Assembly: GCA_963169915.1 (NCBI GenBank)
Contig: CAUJEM010000001.1
Location: forward strand, 1-37,054
Length of the DNA stretch: 37,054 nt
Source: Myxococcota bacterium
GTDB lineage: Bacteria > Myxococcota_A > Polyangia > Polyangiales > Polyangiaceae
Direction: 5' to 3'
Positions within the stretch are counted from its first letter, which is position 1. Each line of letters begins with the position of its first letter. The notes below the pieces were generated by a model. That model saw only the letters and a list, made by a program, of their open reading frames with translations. It ran no database searches and had not been told where the DNA came from. Position numbers and translations under genes: made by a program. This document shows positions 16,978 through 25,795 of this stretch, piece after piece.

Positions 16978-18612
16978 CTAAGCTCGATGCCGGGCGCCGG
17001 GCTGGCGCGCGGACGCCGCCGGGTGCAGCACGTCGTCCGCGAGCACCAGCGGGCGGGAGCTCAAGAACTCCGCGAGCTGCTCGCAGACGTAGTCGAGCGC
17101 GTTGAGCTCCGCGTCATGGTACGGCTCCTTCCCCGCTGGATTGACCAGCTCGATGAGGCCCAAGTACCGACCCCCTTGGTGCACGGGGCCGCAGAGCGCG
17201 CTCTCGGGCGCCACCTGCGCCTTCGCCCAGCGCCCGTCACGGAAGCGCTCGTCGGCGTCGATCTGGGGGAGGTGGAGGGTGCGCTGCCGACGCATCACGT
17301 CCCGGAACAGGGCCGAGCTGTCCGGCGTGCGGTGCCCCACGATGCTGGGCGACACCCCGGCGCCACGGACCACCACGAAGGCGCGCTCGTCGATGCCGAA
17401 CACATGGATGAGCGCCGCCTCGGAGGGCAGGGTCTCGCCCAGGATCCTCAGCACGAACTCCACGCCGCTGACCATGTCCGGCAAGAAATGGAGCTGGTGC
17501 ATCTGCTCGAAGAGGTCGCCGATGAGATCTTCGTTGGGCCGACGCCGACGCCCCTGCACGATGGGGAGCCGCTCGGCGGAGGGGCCTGCCGCGAGGGGGG
17601 CCGGCTCGGCGGCCGTAGCGGCCGGCGGCGCCGCAGGCTCCGGGGGTGCGTCAGCCGCGGACGCAGCGCTCCTCGGGGGCTCGGCGGGCCTGGGCGCTGC
17701 GGCCTCGGGCGGCACGGCGGCCTCCGGGGCCGGGCTGGTGGGCGCGGACGCCGCCGGCGGGACCGAGGCCGTGGCGGCGCCGGCGTCACGCGCCACCTGA
17801 CTGGGAGCGGGCAGCGGCGTCACCGCGCTGGCCGTGGGCGCCTCGCTCGCCCCCGTGTCCGCGACCGTGGGGGGCGCGACGCTCGGGGCGATGATGATGG
17901 TCGGCTCCACCGCGACCGGCGGCGCCGATGGCCGAGGGACGCTCTCGGCCGTGACGGCAGGGGCGCTCAGCGTGGGCTCCCCACGCCAGTCCTTCCACGA
18001 CAAGCTGAGGAGCGGGCCGCGCTGTGGGCGCTGCTCGAAGACGTGATCGAAGGCCGCGAGCTGGAGGTATTTCCCGGCGGGCCTGGCGGCGAGCGCCGCG
18101 CAGAGCTGCGCCAAGGCCTCACGCAGCAGCCCCTCGACCGCGGCGCGCTCCGTGCCGGGCTCCACGGCGAGCATCAGCTCTCGATAGAAGATGGGCGTCG
18201 TGGCGGTGGGCTCCTCCACCCGGTCCGACAGGACACGGAAGCTCACCCCGGCCAGGGGCGAGGTCAGGGCAAGCGGCGCCGAGGGGGTGGCCACTACCGA
18301 CTCGGCCGCGGCGCTGGGGCGAGCGCCCTCGGCCGCCGCGGGGGGCTCCAGCGCCGCCGGGGTGTCCTCCCCGGTGTGGAGCGGCGCGTCGTCCGGGGCT
18401 TGCCGGACCTCATACCGGAGCTTCGACTTCGGCTCGACCGCCCGATAGCCGCCGGCGGCCCGCTCGATGGCGAACTTGCTCAGCGGGGTCGAGTCGTTCC
18501 GCAGCTTGCGCGCCGCCTGGAGCGCGGCCTGCCACTGCGGCGCCTCCAAGCAGAGCTTTGCCGGCGGCGTGGTGGAGTCGTCCACGCGTGAAATTTCAAC
18601 GTACCAACGCAT
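16978..18612 (-). CDS. GAF-domain protein with long Ala/Pro-rich linker
   Basis: 544-residue cytoplasmic protein with no signal or membrane segment. It has a small N-terminal domain (about 1-75, starting MRWYVEISRVDD), a second alpha/beta region (about 115-225), a long Ala/Pro-rich linker (about 225-345), and a GAF-like domain (about 360-520) with the pattern LPQIDADERFRDGRW and YLGLIELVNP. A GAF domain normally binds a small molecule or mediates signalling; the ligand cannot be told. It is 50 nt upstream of the histidine kinase on the same strand and divergent from the glycosyltransferase pair. Confidence 0.8.
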   Translation of the reverse strand: MRWYVEISRVDDSTTPPAKLCLEAPQWQAALQAARKLRNDSTPLSKFAIERAAGGYRAVEPKSKLRYEVRQAPDDAPLHTGEDTPAALEPPAAAEGARPSAAAESVVATPSAPLALTSPLAGVSFRVLSDRVEEPTATTPIFYRELMLAVEPGTERAAVEGLLREALAQLCAALAARPAGKYLQLAAFDHVFEQRPQRGPLLSLSWKDWRGEPTLSAPAVTAESVPRPSAPPVAVEPTIIIAPSVAPPTVADTGASEAPTASAVTPLPAPSQVARDAGAATASVPPAASAPTSPAPEAAVPPEAAAPRPAEPPRSAASAADAPPEPAAPPAATAAEPAPLAAGPSAERLPIVQGRRRRPNEDLIGDLFEQMHQLHFLPDMVSGVEFVLRILGETLPSEAALIHVFGIDERAFVVVRGAGVSPSIVGHRTPDSSALFRDVMRRQRTLHLPQIDADERFRDGRWAKAQVAPESALCGPVHQGGRYLGLIELVNPAGKEPYHDAELNALDYVCEQLAEFLSSRPLVLADDVLHPAASARQPGARHRA

Positions 18613-18755
18613 TGTCGATCAAAGGCTCCGCGCCGTCGGGGGCGGTAGTAGAGCGCCAAGCTCCGCCTCAAGCAAGCGCCTCGGCGCCCGGTGGCCACCA
18701 GCGCTCACTCCCCCCGAAAGCGGGATCGCTTGCAGCCAGCGCACGGCCAGTCCGG

Positions 18756-18792
18756 TATGGTGCTGGGCAGCCCCCTTGGGGCTTTTAGCCCC
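18756..18792 (+). promoter_or_regulatory. Possible promoter and two mutually exclusive leader hairpins before the glycosyltransferase pair
   Basis: TATGGT at 18756-18761 is a -10-like hexamer; the only -35-like match (TTGCAG, 18730-18735) is 20 nt away, which is long. Initiation near 18768 would begin the RNA at three alternating segments: AGCCCC (18769-18774), GGGGCT (18778-18783) and AGCCCC (18787-18792). The middle one can pair with either neighbour through 6 bp and a 3-nt loop. The first pairing is followed by TTTT, as in a short terminator; the second would prevent it. Confidence 0.35.
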
Positions 18793-18806
18793 ATTGCTCG
18801 AAAACC

Positions 18807-20987
18807 ATGTCACTGAAATCACTCGGTGAGCGGCTCAGGCCCCTCTCACGCTTGGAGCCCGTGCTCTACCTGGCCTGGGCGGCAGCCTTGACGCTGCTGA
18901 CCGCGCATCTGTTCTACGCCTCCCTCCACGAGCAGACCCGCCTCACCGAGGTCAGCGCCGCAGATTTCCCAGCGACCGCCCGAGCGGCCAGCGAGTGGTC
19001 GGCGCCCCTGGACGACGTGTTCATCCACTTCGATTTCGCGCGCTCCATCGCGCGCGGTCACCCCTTCGAGTGGTCGGAAGGCAACGGCTACTCGAGCGGC
19101 GGGACCAGCATGGCCTACCCCTTCGTGTTGGCGCTCGGGTACTGGTCGTGGTCCGGGTTTCGGCAGCTCGGGCTGATGGTGTGGGCGGCCATCCTCGCCG
19201 CCACCTGCACCTTCGCGCTGCTGCTCGCCGCGCGGCGGCTCTTCCGTCGGCTGCCCACCGTCGCCAGCTACTTGGCGCCGCCGCTGGTGCTCGGCGTCGG
19301 CGCGCTGTCATGGTCGCTGTTCAGTGGGATGGAGGTGGCGTTCTTCCTCGCCGTGTGGGCCGGCGCCTACGTCGCGTGGGACGATCTGGTGGCTGGGGTG
19401 CCGCGGCGAGGCGCGCCACGGCGGCCACTGCTCGCGGCCGGGCTGCTCGGCGGGTGGTGTGCCCTGCTCACCGCCACGCGCCCCGAGAGCGCGCCCATCG
19501 TCGCGCTGTTCGGGCTCACGGCGGGCGTCGTGGTGGCGCGCCGCTCGCGCTGGCCACGCGGGCTCGCGGCGGTCGTCCTCGTGGGGGTCCCCGCGCTGCT
19601 CACGCTGGTGCTGCACGCCCTCGCCAACCGGCACTACACGGGCGAGACCACGGCGGCCGGAGCGCTCGTGAAGCTCGAGCTCTACCACCCGCACCTGAGC
19701 CCGAGCGAGGTGTGGGACCTCTATCGCTTCCACGTGCGCTACCAGATCGAGCGGGTGACGGAGTACCACCTCGCCGAGCCCGGCAAGTTCGGCTGGCTCG
19801 TGTGGGCCCTCGGGCTGTTCGCGCTCATCCCTCGCGCGACACGACGCCCCGCCGCGATGCTGTGGGGTAGCGCGGCGCTGTGGGTGCTCGTGGTGGCGAC
19901 CAACGGACAAGTGCGCTGGCAGAACGAGCGCTACACCATGCCGGCGGTCGCCTGGCTCATGCTGAGCGCGGCGCTCGGCGCCGGCGGGCTCCTCACGCTG
20001 CGCTTCGCAGTGGGGCGTCGGGGCCGCTGGCTTCGCCTCGCGGGGGCGGGCGGCGCGCTGCTGGCGCTCGGCCTCGGCGCCTACCACCAGGCGCCGCGCT
20101 TTCGCGACCAGGTGTGGTTTTTTGGGCGTGCCGCGCGCAACATCCGTGATCAGCACGTGCGCACGGGGCGGCTGTTGCGCCACGCGGGGACACCCCCGCC
20201 GCGGCGGGTGCTGGTGGGGGACGCTGGCGCGATCCCCTACGCCTCCGACCTCCCCGCGCTCGACATCATCGGGCTCGGAGGGTTTCGTGGCTTGCCCTTC
20301 GCGCGCGCCACGCGCCTCGGGCTCCCCGCCGCGCTCGAGCTCATCGAGGGCTTGAGTCCGGCGGAGCGCCCCGATCTGCTGGCCCTCTACCCGAGCTGGT
20401 GGGGAGCGCTCCCGCTGTGGTTCGGAGAGCGCGTGGGGGAGGTGCCCGTCACGGGAAACGTCATCTGCGGAGGCGCCAGCAAGGTGCTCTACGTTCCACG
20501 CTGGGAGCGCTTCGGCCGCTCGGGCGTCCCGTACAGCCTGCGCCCCGGCGAGCGGGTCGTGGACGCGCTCGACCTCGCCGACCTCGTCTCGGAGCGTCGG
20601 CACGCGCTGAGGTTGTCGGTGCCCCGCGCCGGCGCGGTCACCATGAAGCTCCTCGCCGATCCCAGCGACCCGAGGAGGGAGCTGTGGGACGGCGGGCGGG
20701 TGCTGGGTGGCGCCGTACAGCTCGACGCCGTGCTGCGCGGGCCTAGCCCCGGCCGCGCCGCGCGCCTCGTCCTGCGCACCGCCCCCGCCGCTCCAGCGAG
20801 GCTGCGGGTGTCGCTCGACGGGGTGACGCTCGGTGAGCCGAGCTTGGAGCCGGGGAGCCGCTGGGTCGAGCCGAGCCTGCCACTCCCGGCGAGCTCCACC
20901 TCCGGCCCGCGCGCGCTGCGGATCGAGCCCCTGGCGGGCGAGGCGAGCCTCTTTCACGTGTGGCTCCTCGAGGACGAGGGGGGCTGA
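18807..20987 (+). CDS. GT-C-like polytopic membrane glycosyltransferase (first of pair)
   Basis: 726-residue integral membrane protein with many predicted helices up to about residue 440 and a mostly soluble C-terminal part, the last about 145 residues being beta-rich. Between the first two helices lies DDVFIHFDFARSIARGHPF (Asp69-Asp70) followed by GNGYSSGGTSMAYP. This is the arrangement of the catalytic acidic loop in GT-C enzymes such as mannosyl- and arabinosyltransferases that use polyprenyl-phosphate sugars. Donor and acceptor are unknown. The ATG lacks a ribosome binding site. The second GT-C-like gene starts 4 nt downstream. Expected place of action is the outer face of the inner membrane. 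Confidence 0.78.
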   Translation: MSLKSLGERLRPLSRLEPVLYLAWAAALTLLTAHLFYASLHEQTRLTEVSAADFPATARAASEWSAPLDDVFIHFDFARSIARGHPFEWSEGNGYSSGGTSMAYPFVLALGYWSWSGFRQLGLMVWAAILAATCTFALLLAARRLFRRLPTVASYLAPPLVLGVGALSWSLFSGMEVAFFLAVWAGAYVAWDDLVAGVPRRGAPRRPLLAAGLLGGWCALLTATRPESAPIVALFGLTAGVVVARRSRWPRGLAAVVLVGVPALLTLVLHALANRHYTGETTAAGALVKLELYHPHLSPSEVWDLYRFHVRYQIERVTEYHLAEPGKFGWLVWALGLFALIPRATRRPAAMLWGSAALWVLVVATNGQVRWQNERYTMPAVAWLMLSAALGAGGLLTLRFAVGRRGRWLRLAGAGGALLALGLGAYHQAPRFRDQVWFFGRAARNIRDQHVRTGRLLRHAGTPPPRRVLVGDAGAIPYASDLPALDIIGLGGFRGLPFARATRLGLPAALELIEGLSPAERPDLLALYPSWWGALPLWFGERVGEVPVTGNVICGGASKVLYVPRWERFGRSGVPYSLRPGERVVDALDLADLVSERRHALRLSVPRAGAVTMKLLADPSDPRRELWDGGRVLGGAVQLDAVLRGPSPGRAARLVLRTAPAAPARLRVSLDGVTLGEPSLEPGSRWVEPSLPLPASSTSGPRALRIEPLAGEASLFHVWLLEDEGG

Positions 20988-20991
20988 GCGG

Positions 20992-22989
20992 ATGCTGGCG
21001 GGGTGGGGCGCACCTGCGAGCGCGAGCGCTTGGCTGGCCCTCGCGCTCGGCGCGCTGCTGCTCTTGGCGCGACCGCTCGTCCCCGCCCGACTCCGGCGCC
21101 GCTGGGGAGCGGCCCCGCTCGCCCTCGAGCTCACGGGAGCCGCGCTGCTCGCCGCGCTGCTGTCCGTCCTCTACGTGCAGCACTACCTGCGCGGCGGCCC
21201 TCGGATCATCGACGCCACCAGCTACTACCTCGAAGGCAAGGCGCTGGCGCACGGGCTGCTCGCCTTCACGCCGAGCCTGCCGAGCGGCGCCTTTCGCGGC
21301 CGCTTCCTGCTCAGCACACCGAGCGAGCAGCTCGCCGTGCTCTTCCCCCCGGGCTATCCGGCGCTGCTCGCGCTCGGCTTTCTCGTGAGAGCCCCGCTCC
21401 TGGTGGGCCCGGCGCTGGCCGCGGCGCTCACCGTCAGCACCTTCGCGCTCGGTCGAGCGCTGGGCTTCGGCCCCCGCGCCGCCCTGCTGGCCGCGCTCGT
21501 CGGCGCGCTCAGCGCCACGCTCCGCTATCACACGGCGGACACCATGTCGCATGGCCTGGCGGCGCTGCTGCTCAGCCTGAGCCTGCTCGGGGCGCTCGGC
21601 CAGCGGCGCTGGAGCGCCCTCGGCGGCGGCCTGGCGCTCGGCTGGCTCTTGGCGACCCGACCGGTGACCGGCGGCGTCGTCGCCCTCGGGGTGCTGCTCG
21701 TGCAGCGTCGTCACCCCGGGCGCCTCGGCCTGCTCGCGCTCGGGAGCCTGCCGGGGCTCGCGCTGCTGCTGCTGCATCAGCACGCCGCGACCGGCGAGTG
21801 GCTCGGCTCGACGCAGCTACGCTACTACGCGCTGGCCGATGGCCCCCCGGGCTGCTTCCGCTACGGCTTTGGCGCGGACATCGGGTGCTGGTTCGAGCAC
21901 GGCGACGTCCTCGAGCGCCACGGGGCGGGCCACGGGCCCTGGCAGGCACTGCGCACCACCACGAGCCGGCTCTATGTCCACCTCGCGGACGTCGGCAACG
22001 CCCCCTGGCTCGCGCTGTTGCTGCCGGTGGCGCTCGTCGTGCAGTGGTCCAGCGCGGGCGCGCGCCTGCTCGGTGGGCTCGTGCTGGCGCTCATCGCTGC
22101 CTACGTGCCGTTCTACTTCGACGGGAGCTATCCGGGCGGCGGCGCGCGCTTCTACAGCGAGGCGCTCCCCCTCGAGCACCTGCTGCTCGCGGGGCTCGCG
22201 GTGCGCTGGCGCCGCGAGGCGTGGCTGCCGCCGCTCATGCTGATAGGCTACGCGCTCCACGCCAGCCACACTCACACCGCGCTCCAGCAGCGGGACGGCG
22301 GGCGCCCCATGTACGAGCCCGAGATCGTGGCCGCCGCGGGGGTGCGCCGCGGGCTGCTGTTCGTCGAGACGGACCACGGCTTCGCGCTCGGCCACGACCC
22401 CAGCGTGCGCGACGCGGCCACGGGGCTGGTGGTGGCGCGCCGGCGCTACGACGCGCACGACTGGGTGCTCTGGCGACGCTTGGGGACCCCCCCGAGCCAC
22501 CAGTACCACTTCGATCTCCAGGGGCTGAGCGCGCCCTCGGTGGAGCGCCTCAGCTTCCCTGCCGAGCTGGACCGCCTGCGCTTCGAGGCGGAGGCGGAGT
22601 GGCCGCCGCTGGCGGTGAGCGGGGGCTGGGCTCACCCGCAGCACCTGGCGCCGGCGTGCGTCTCCCGAGGCGCCGGGCTGCGCCTCCGCGCGACGGGCTC
22701 CCACGACGCCGCCCGAGCGCGCCTCGAGCTGGCGGTGGCGCGACCGGGGCGCTACCGCCTCATCGCCCACTGGGCCGCCTACGGTGAGCCACGCGCCTCG
22801 GTCGGGCTCCACGCCGGAGCCGCGAGCGCCTCACTGCAGGCCCATGACTTCGCCCGAGACCCTTGCCCCAGCCTGCTGGCCGGGGAGCACGACGTGCAAG
22901 AGCGATTGGTCGTAGAGGCCTGGGCCACCGGCGACGCGGTCGTGCTGGACGCGCTCGAGCTCCTGGCTCGGCCGAGCGCCGGCCCCTGA
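20992..22989 (+). CDS. GT-C-like polytopic membrane glycosyltransferase (second of pair)
   Basis: 665-residue membrane protein with about ten helices and a C-terminal beta-sandwich-like domain (about 535-665). The first extracytoplasmic loop has IIDATSYYLEGKALAHG with Asp74, then FPPGYPALLALGF, which matches the acidic loop and N-terminal layout of GT-C/ArnT-like transferases. The ATG at 20992, 4 nt after the upstream stop, is chosen because an earlier in-frame start would run inside the upstream gene. It is distinct in sequence from its partner despite the same layout. The two probably act together in building a cell-surface glycan or glycolipid. Confidence 0.75.
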   Translation: MLAGWGAPASASAWLALALGALLLLARPLVPARLRRRWGAAPLALELTGAALLAALLSVLYVQHYLRGGPRIIDATSYYLEGKALAHGLLAFTPSLPSGAFRGRFLLSTPSEQLAVLFPPGYPALLALGFLVRAPLLVGPALAAALTVSTFALGRALGFGPRAALLAALVGALSATLRYHTADTMSHGLAALLLSLSLLGALGQRRWSALGGGLALGWLLATRPVTGGVVALGVLLVQRRHPGRLGLLALGSLPGLALLLLHQHAATGEWLGSTQLRYYALADGPPGCFRYGFGADIGCWFEHGDVLERHGAGHGPWQALRTTTSRLYVHLADVGNAPWLALLLPVALVVQWSSAGARLLGGLVLALIAAYVPFYFDGSYPGGGARFYSEALPLEHLLLAGLAVRWRREAWLPPLMLIGYALHASHTHTALQQRDGGRPMYEPEIVAAAGVRRGLLFVETDHGFALGHDPSVRDAATGLVVARRRYDAHDWVLWRRLGTPPSHQYHFDLQGLSAPSVERLSFPAELDRLRFEAEAEWPPLAVSGGWAHPQHLAPACVSRGAGLRLRATGSHDAARARLELAVARPGRYRLIAHWAAYGEPRASVGLHAGAASASLQAHDFARDPCPSLLAGEHDVQERLVVEAWATGDAVVLDALELLARPSAGP

Positions 22990-23019
22990 CCGCCCCTGGT
23001 GCCCTAAGGCAGAAAATCG

Positions 23020-23048
23020 TTGACGATTCTCGGGCCCGCCGGCACAAT
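23020..23048 (+). promoter_or_regulatory. Sigma-70-type promoter of the HU/IHF-like gene
   Basis: TTGACG at 23020-23025 and CACAAT at 23043-23048 with an ideal 17-nt spacer. This is the best consensus match in the window and lies in an otherwise GC-rich gap. Initiation near 23055 leaves a leader of about 15 nt carrying the GGAGG ribosome binding site at 23061-23065. Confidence 0.6.
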
Positions 23049-23069
23049 CGCACGGTACTGGGAGGCTCC

Positions 23070-23387
23070 ATGACCAAGAGCGAGCTCATCGAGGCCATCG
23101 CTGCCCGTGGTGACCTGACGAAGGCCAGAGCCGAGCTCGTCGTCAATTGCGTCTTCGACGCCATGACCGAGGCGCTGCAGCGCAACGAAGGCATTGAAAT
23201 CCGTGGCTTTGGCAGCTTCACGGTGCGCCCCTACAAGTCGTACGACGGGCGCAACCCCCGGACGGGGCAGTCGGTGACGGTGCCAGCCAAGCGCCTGCCC
23301 TTCTTCAAGGTGGGCAAGGAGCTGAAAGAGCTGGTCAACGCCAGCCGCCACGTCCCCATCACGGGTGGGGACGACGACGACTACTAG
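23070..23387 (+). CDS. HU/IHF-family DNA-bending protein
   Basis: 105-residue nucleoid protein. The start MTKSELIEAIA and the body IRGFGSFTVRPYKSYDGRNP with its Pro in the GRNPRTGQ arm loop are typical of the HU/IHF fold, closer to IHF-beta than to HU. These proteins work as dimers to bend DNA. The sequence ends in an acidic GGDDDDY tail that is not part of the core fold. GGAGG lies 5-9 nt before the ATG and a strong promoter sits just upstream, so high expression is expected. Confidence 0.92.
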   Translation: MTKSELIEAIAARGDLTKARAELVVNCVFDAMTEALQRNEGIEIRGFGSFTVRPYKSYDGRNPRTGQSVTVPAKRLPFFKVGKELKELVNASRHVPITGGDDDDY

Positions 23388-23402
23388 CCGCCTCGCGCCC
23401 CC

Positions 23403-23432
23403 GCGACAGCCACGGGGCCCATGCGCTAGCTT
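23403..23432 (+). promoter_or_regulatory. Candidate promoter of tyrS
   Basis: GCGACA at 23403-23408, an 18-nt spacer and TAGCTT at 23427-23432. The hexamer touches the GTG at 23433 and ends 6 nt before the GTG at 23439, so a transcript from this promoter would start at or next to 23439. This favours 23439 as the translation start. Confidence 0.35.
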
Positions 23433-23438
23433 GTGCGC

Positions 23439-24662
23439 GTGCTCGACGCCGAAACCCAAGCCCAAGAGCTGCTCCGCGGTGTAGTAGAGGTCCACCAGCG
23501 CGAGGAGCTGCTCCAGCGCCTCGCCCGAGGGCGGCCCCTGAAGGTCAAGGCCGGGTTCGACCCCACCCGCCCCGATCTCCACCTGGGGCACACCGTGCTG
23601 CTGCAGAAGCTCCGGCAATTCCAGGTCTTGGGGCACCACGTCGTGTTCCTCGTCGGCGACACGACGGCCATGGTCGGGGATCCCACCGGCCAGAACGACG
23701 CTCGTCCGCGGCTGACGCGGGAGCAGGTGCTGGAGGCCGCAGCGACCTATCAAGAGCAGGCCTTCAAGGTGCTCGACCGACAGCTGACCGAGGTGCGCTT
23801 CAACAGCGAGTGGCTGGCTCCCCTCTCGCTCGAGAAGGTGATCGAGCTGGCGGCCAAGCGCACGGTCGCGCGGACCCTCGAGCGGCGCGACTTTCGCGAG
23901 CGCTTCGAGCAGCAACGGGACATCCACCTGCACGAGCTGCTCTATCCCTTGCTGCAGGGCTACGACTCCGTGGCGCTCGAGTGCGACGTGGAGCTGGGCG
24001 GGACCGATCAGCTCTTCAACCTGATGGTGGGGCGTGATCTGATGCAGCGCTACGGGCTCACCCCGCAGATCGTCTTGACCGTGCCGCTGCTGGAGGGGCT
24101 CGACGCGAAGATGACGGAGCAGGGCCACATCATCGGCAAGAAGATGAGCAAGTCTGCGGACAACTACGTGGGCATCACCGAGCCGCCGCAGGAGATGATC
24201 CGCAAGCTGATGCAGCTCGATGACACCGTCGTGTGGCGCTACTTCGAGCTGCTCTCCTCACGGAGCCAGCCGGAGCTACAGCAGCTTCGGTCGTCGCTCG
24301 GGCCGCTGGAGGCGAAGGCCGAGCTGGGCTTGGAGCTGGTGGGGCGCTTTCACTCCCCGCAGGCCGCAGCGCAGGCGCTCGAGGCCTTCCGCGCTACCTA
24401 CTTCGACGCGGGCGTCCCGGAGGACGTCCCGGAGCGGACGCTGCCGTGCTCCGACGCGACGCTGTGGTTGGCGCGCGCCCTGGTCAGCGCTGAGCTGGCG
24501 CCCTCCACCAGCGAGGCGCGCCGCCAGATCCAAGCCGGGGGAGTCGAGGTGGACGGCGTGCGCGTGCGCGACGAGCAGCATCAGCTCGCGCGCGGGGGGC
24601 GCTACCTGCTGCGCGTCGGCTCGAAGAAGCGACGCTTCTGCTACGTCGTCATCCCGGCATGA
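23439..24662 (+). CDS. tyrS: Tyrosyl-tRNA synthetase (TyrZ-like KMSKS type)
   Basis: Class I synthetase that charges tRNA-Tyr, 407 residues from this start. It has HLGH (48-51), the family block VVFLVGDTTAMVGDPTGQ, GGTDQLFN for tyrosine binding, and KMSKS (235-239). KMSKS rather than KFGKT places it with the TyrZ-like group. A C-terminal S4 RNA-binding domain covers about the last 65 residues. GTG at 23433 is an alternative start adding two residues. No T-box leader is present. The following lipoprotein gene overlaps its stop by 4 nt. Confidence 0.95.
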   Translation: MLDAETQAQELLRGVVEVHQREELLQRLARGRPLKVKAGFDPTRPDLHLGHTVLLQKLRQFQVLGHHVVFLVGDTTAMVGDPTGQNDARPRLTREQVLEAAATYQEQAFKVLDRQLTEVRFNSEWLAPLSLEKVIELAAKRTVARTLERRDFRERFEQQRDIHLHELLYPLLQGYDSVALECDVELGGTDQLFNLMVGRDLMQRYGLTPQIVLTVPLLEGLDAKMTEQGHIIGKKMSKSADNYVGITEPPQEMIRKLMQLDDTVVWRYFELLSSRSQPELQQLRSSLGPLEAKAELGLELVGRFHSPQAAAQALEAFRATYFDAGVPEDVPERTLPCSDATLWLARALVSAELAPSTSEARRQIQAGGVEVDGVRVRDEQHQLARGGRYLLRVGSKKRRFCYVVIPA

Positions 24663-25666
24663 ACCCGCTCGGGCGTGCCCCGCTCCTCGGAGCGCTCCTC
24701 CTGCTCGGCTGCGGCGCCGGGGCTCCCGCCGCGCCCCCGCCTCGGGAGCCAGCGCCCGAGGCCCCGCTCCACGAGGGGCCGCTCACGGACTACGTGCCCG
24801 CCGCGGGGCTGCGCTGGCTCTGCGTGGCGCGGCTCGAGCAGCTCGCTCAGACTCCCTCGGTGGCCCAGGCCTTGGGGCCGCTCTTTCCCGCTCAACGGCT
24901 CGACGCCTTCGCGTCGATGACGAGCGTGGACTTGCGCAAGACGCCGGTGGCGCTCGCGGCCGGCTTCGATTTCGCCACGCTCTACGTCGCCGAGGTGGGA
25001 GCGCTCGGCCCAGCGATCGAGACGCTGTTCGAGGAGCGCCTCGTCGCTGGGCGTCAACATCGCCAGCTCCACCCCCGGGTGCAGCGCTGGACCGGCCTCG
25101 TCGGCAAGACCCCACAGACGCTCGTGAGCGTCCGAGGGCGGCTCGCGGCCGTCGCGGTGGGCGATCCTACCCCGGCGCGCGTGGTCGCCGGCTACGCCCT
25201 GGGTCGGCTGCGCTCGAAGCCCGCGCTCGAGGGCGCGGCGCTGTCCACGCTGCCGCCACGCCTCGGGGAGGCCCCGCTCGTGTTCTTGGCGCCCGGCCCC
25301 TTCAGCGACGAATGGCTCGACGGCGCGCAAGGCCTCCTCGCCTCGGCGCTCGCGCTCGGGGTCAGCGCGACCCCAGACGCCGACGGTGGCCTCGCGGTGG
25401 AGCTGATCTTGGCGGGAGACTACGCTGCGGCGTCGCGCGCCGAAGCGCGGCTGGGCGCGACCTGGGCCTCACTCGCCGCGAGCCCGCTCGGTGGGCTCTT
25501 GGGGCTCGATCGTCCGCGCCGCGCCGCCACGATCGAGCGCGTGGACGAGGGCTTGCGCATGACGCTCACGCTCGATCTCCAGGCGCTCGGCGCTGGGCTC
25601 CATCACGCGGTCGGCGCGGAGGTGCGTGAGCTCATGGCGTCAGCGGCCCGTAGGGGCCATGATTGA
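24659..25666 (+). CDS. Lipoprotein of unknown function coupled to tyrS
   Basis: 335-residue hypothetical protein. The signal MNPLGRAPLLGALLLLGC has a canonical lipobox LLGC with Cys18, followed by a Pro/Ala-rich spacer. The mature part is an alpha/beta domain with no motif I recognise. Its ATG overlaps the tyrS stop by 4 nt (ATGA), so it depends on tyrS translation. The promoter-like TTGACG for cdnL overlaps its stop codon. Confidence 0.8.
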   Translation: MNPLGRAPLLGALLLLGCGAGAPAAPPPREPAPEAPLHEGPLTDYVPAAGLRWLCVARLEQLAQTPSVAQALGPLFPAQRLDAFASMTSVDLRKTPVALAAGFDFATLYVAEVGALGPAIETLFEERLVAGRQHRQLHPRVQRWTGLVGKTPQTLVSVRGRLAAVAVGDPTPARVVAGYALGRLRSKPALEGAALSTLPPRLGEAPLVFLAPGPFSDEWLDGAQGLLASALALGVSATPDADGGLAVELILAGDYAAASRAEARLGATWASLAASPLGGLLGLDRPRRAATIERVDEGLRMTLTLDLQALGAGLHHAVGAEVRELMASAARRGHD

Positions 25667-25692
25667 CGCCCTCTGCGGGTCGGGTGTAGCTT
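25663..25692 (+). promoter_or_regulatory. Candidate promoter of the CarD/CdnL gene
   Basis: TTGACG at 25663-25668, an 18-nt spacer, and TAGCTT at 25687-25692. The -10 region lies inside a small inverted repeat, GTAGC-TT-GCTAC (25686-25697). Initiation near 25699 would leave a leader of about 97 nt before the GTG at 25796. Confidence 0.45.
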
Positions 25693-25740
25693 GCTACCCA
25701 GTGAAGCGTCATCCTCGTGTACCGAAGGTCCTGAAGCCAC

Positions 25741-25791
25741 CTCCGGTCACCGGAGCACGGGCACGCGCCGCCGCGCCCTCCTCGCGGAGGG
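25741..25791 (+). promoter_or_regulatory. cdnL leader hairpins, one sequestering the ribosome binding site
   Basis: CTCCGG-TCA-CCGGAG (25741-25755) and CCCTCC-TCGC-GGAGGG (25776-25791) are both perfect 6-bp stems. The second contains the whole ribosome binding site GGAGGG in its 3-prime arm and ends 4 nt before the GTG start. The first exposes CTCC and GGAG strands that could compete for pairing. This is a plausible translational switch or thermometer-like element. Confidence 0.5.
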
Positions 25792-25795
25792 AGCC

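Noticed and set aside
19308..21134. 608-codon open frame on the minus strand opposite the first GT-C gene
   Set aside because: Low-complexity composition without domains, spanning a gene junction of the plus strand; a GC-bias shadow.
23388..23438. T-box leader before tyrS
   Set aside because: The gap of about 50 nt has no T-box sequence or terminator stem.
25691..25795. N-terminal extension of the CdnL frame
   Set aside because: Starts with TTG, codon use is unlike coding DNA here, and it contains the leader hairpins; the GTG at 25796 has a proper ribosome binding site and gives the family length.
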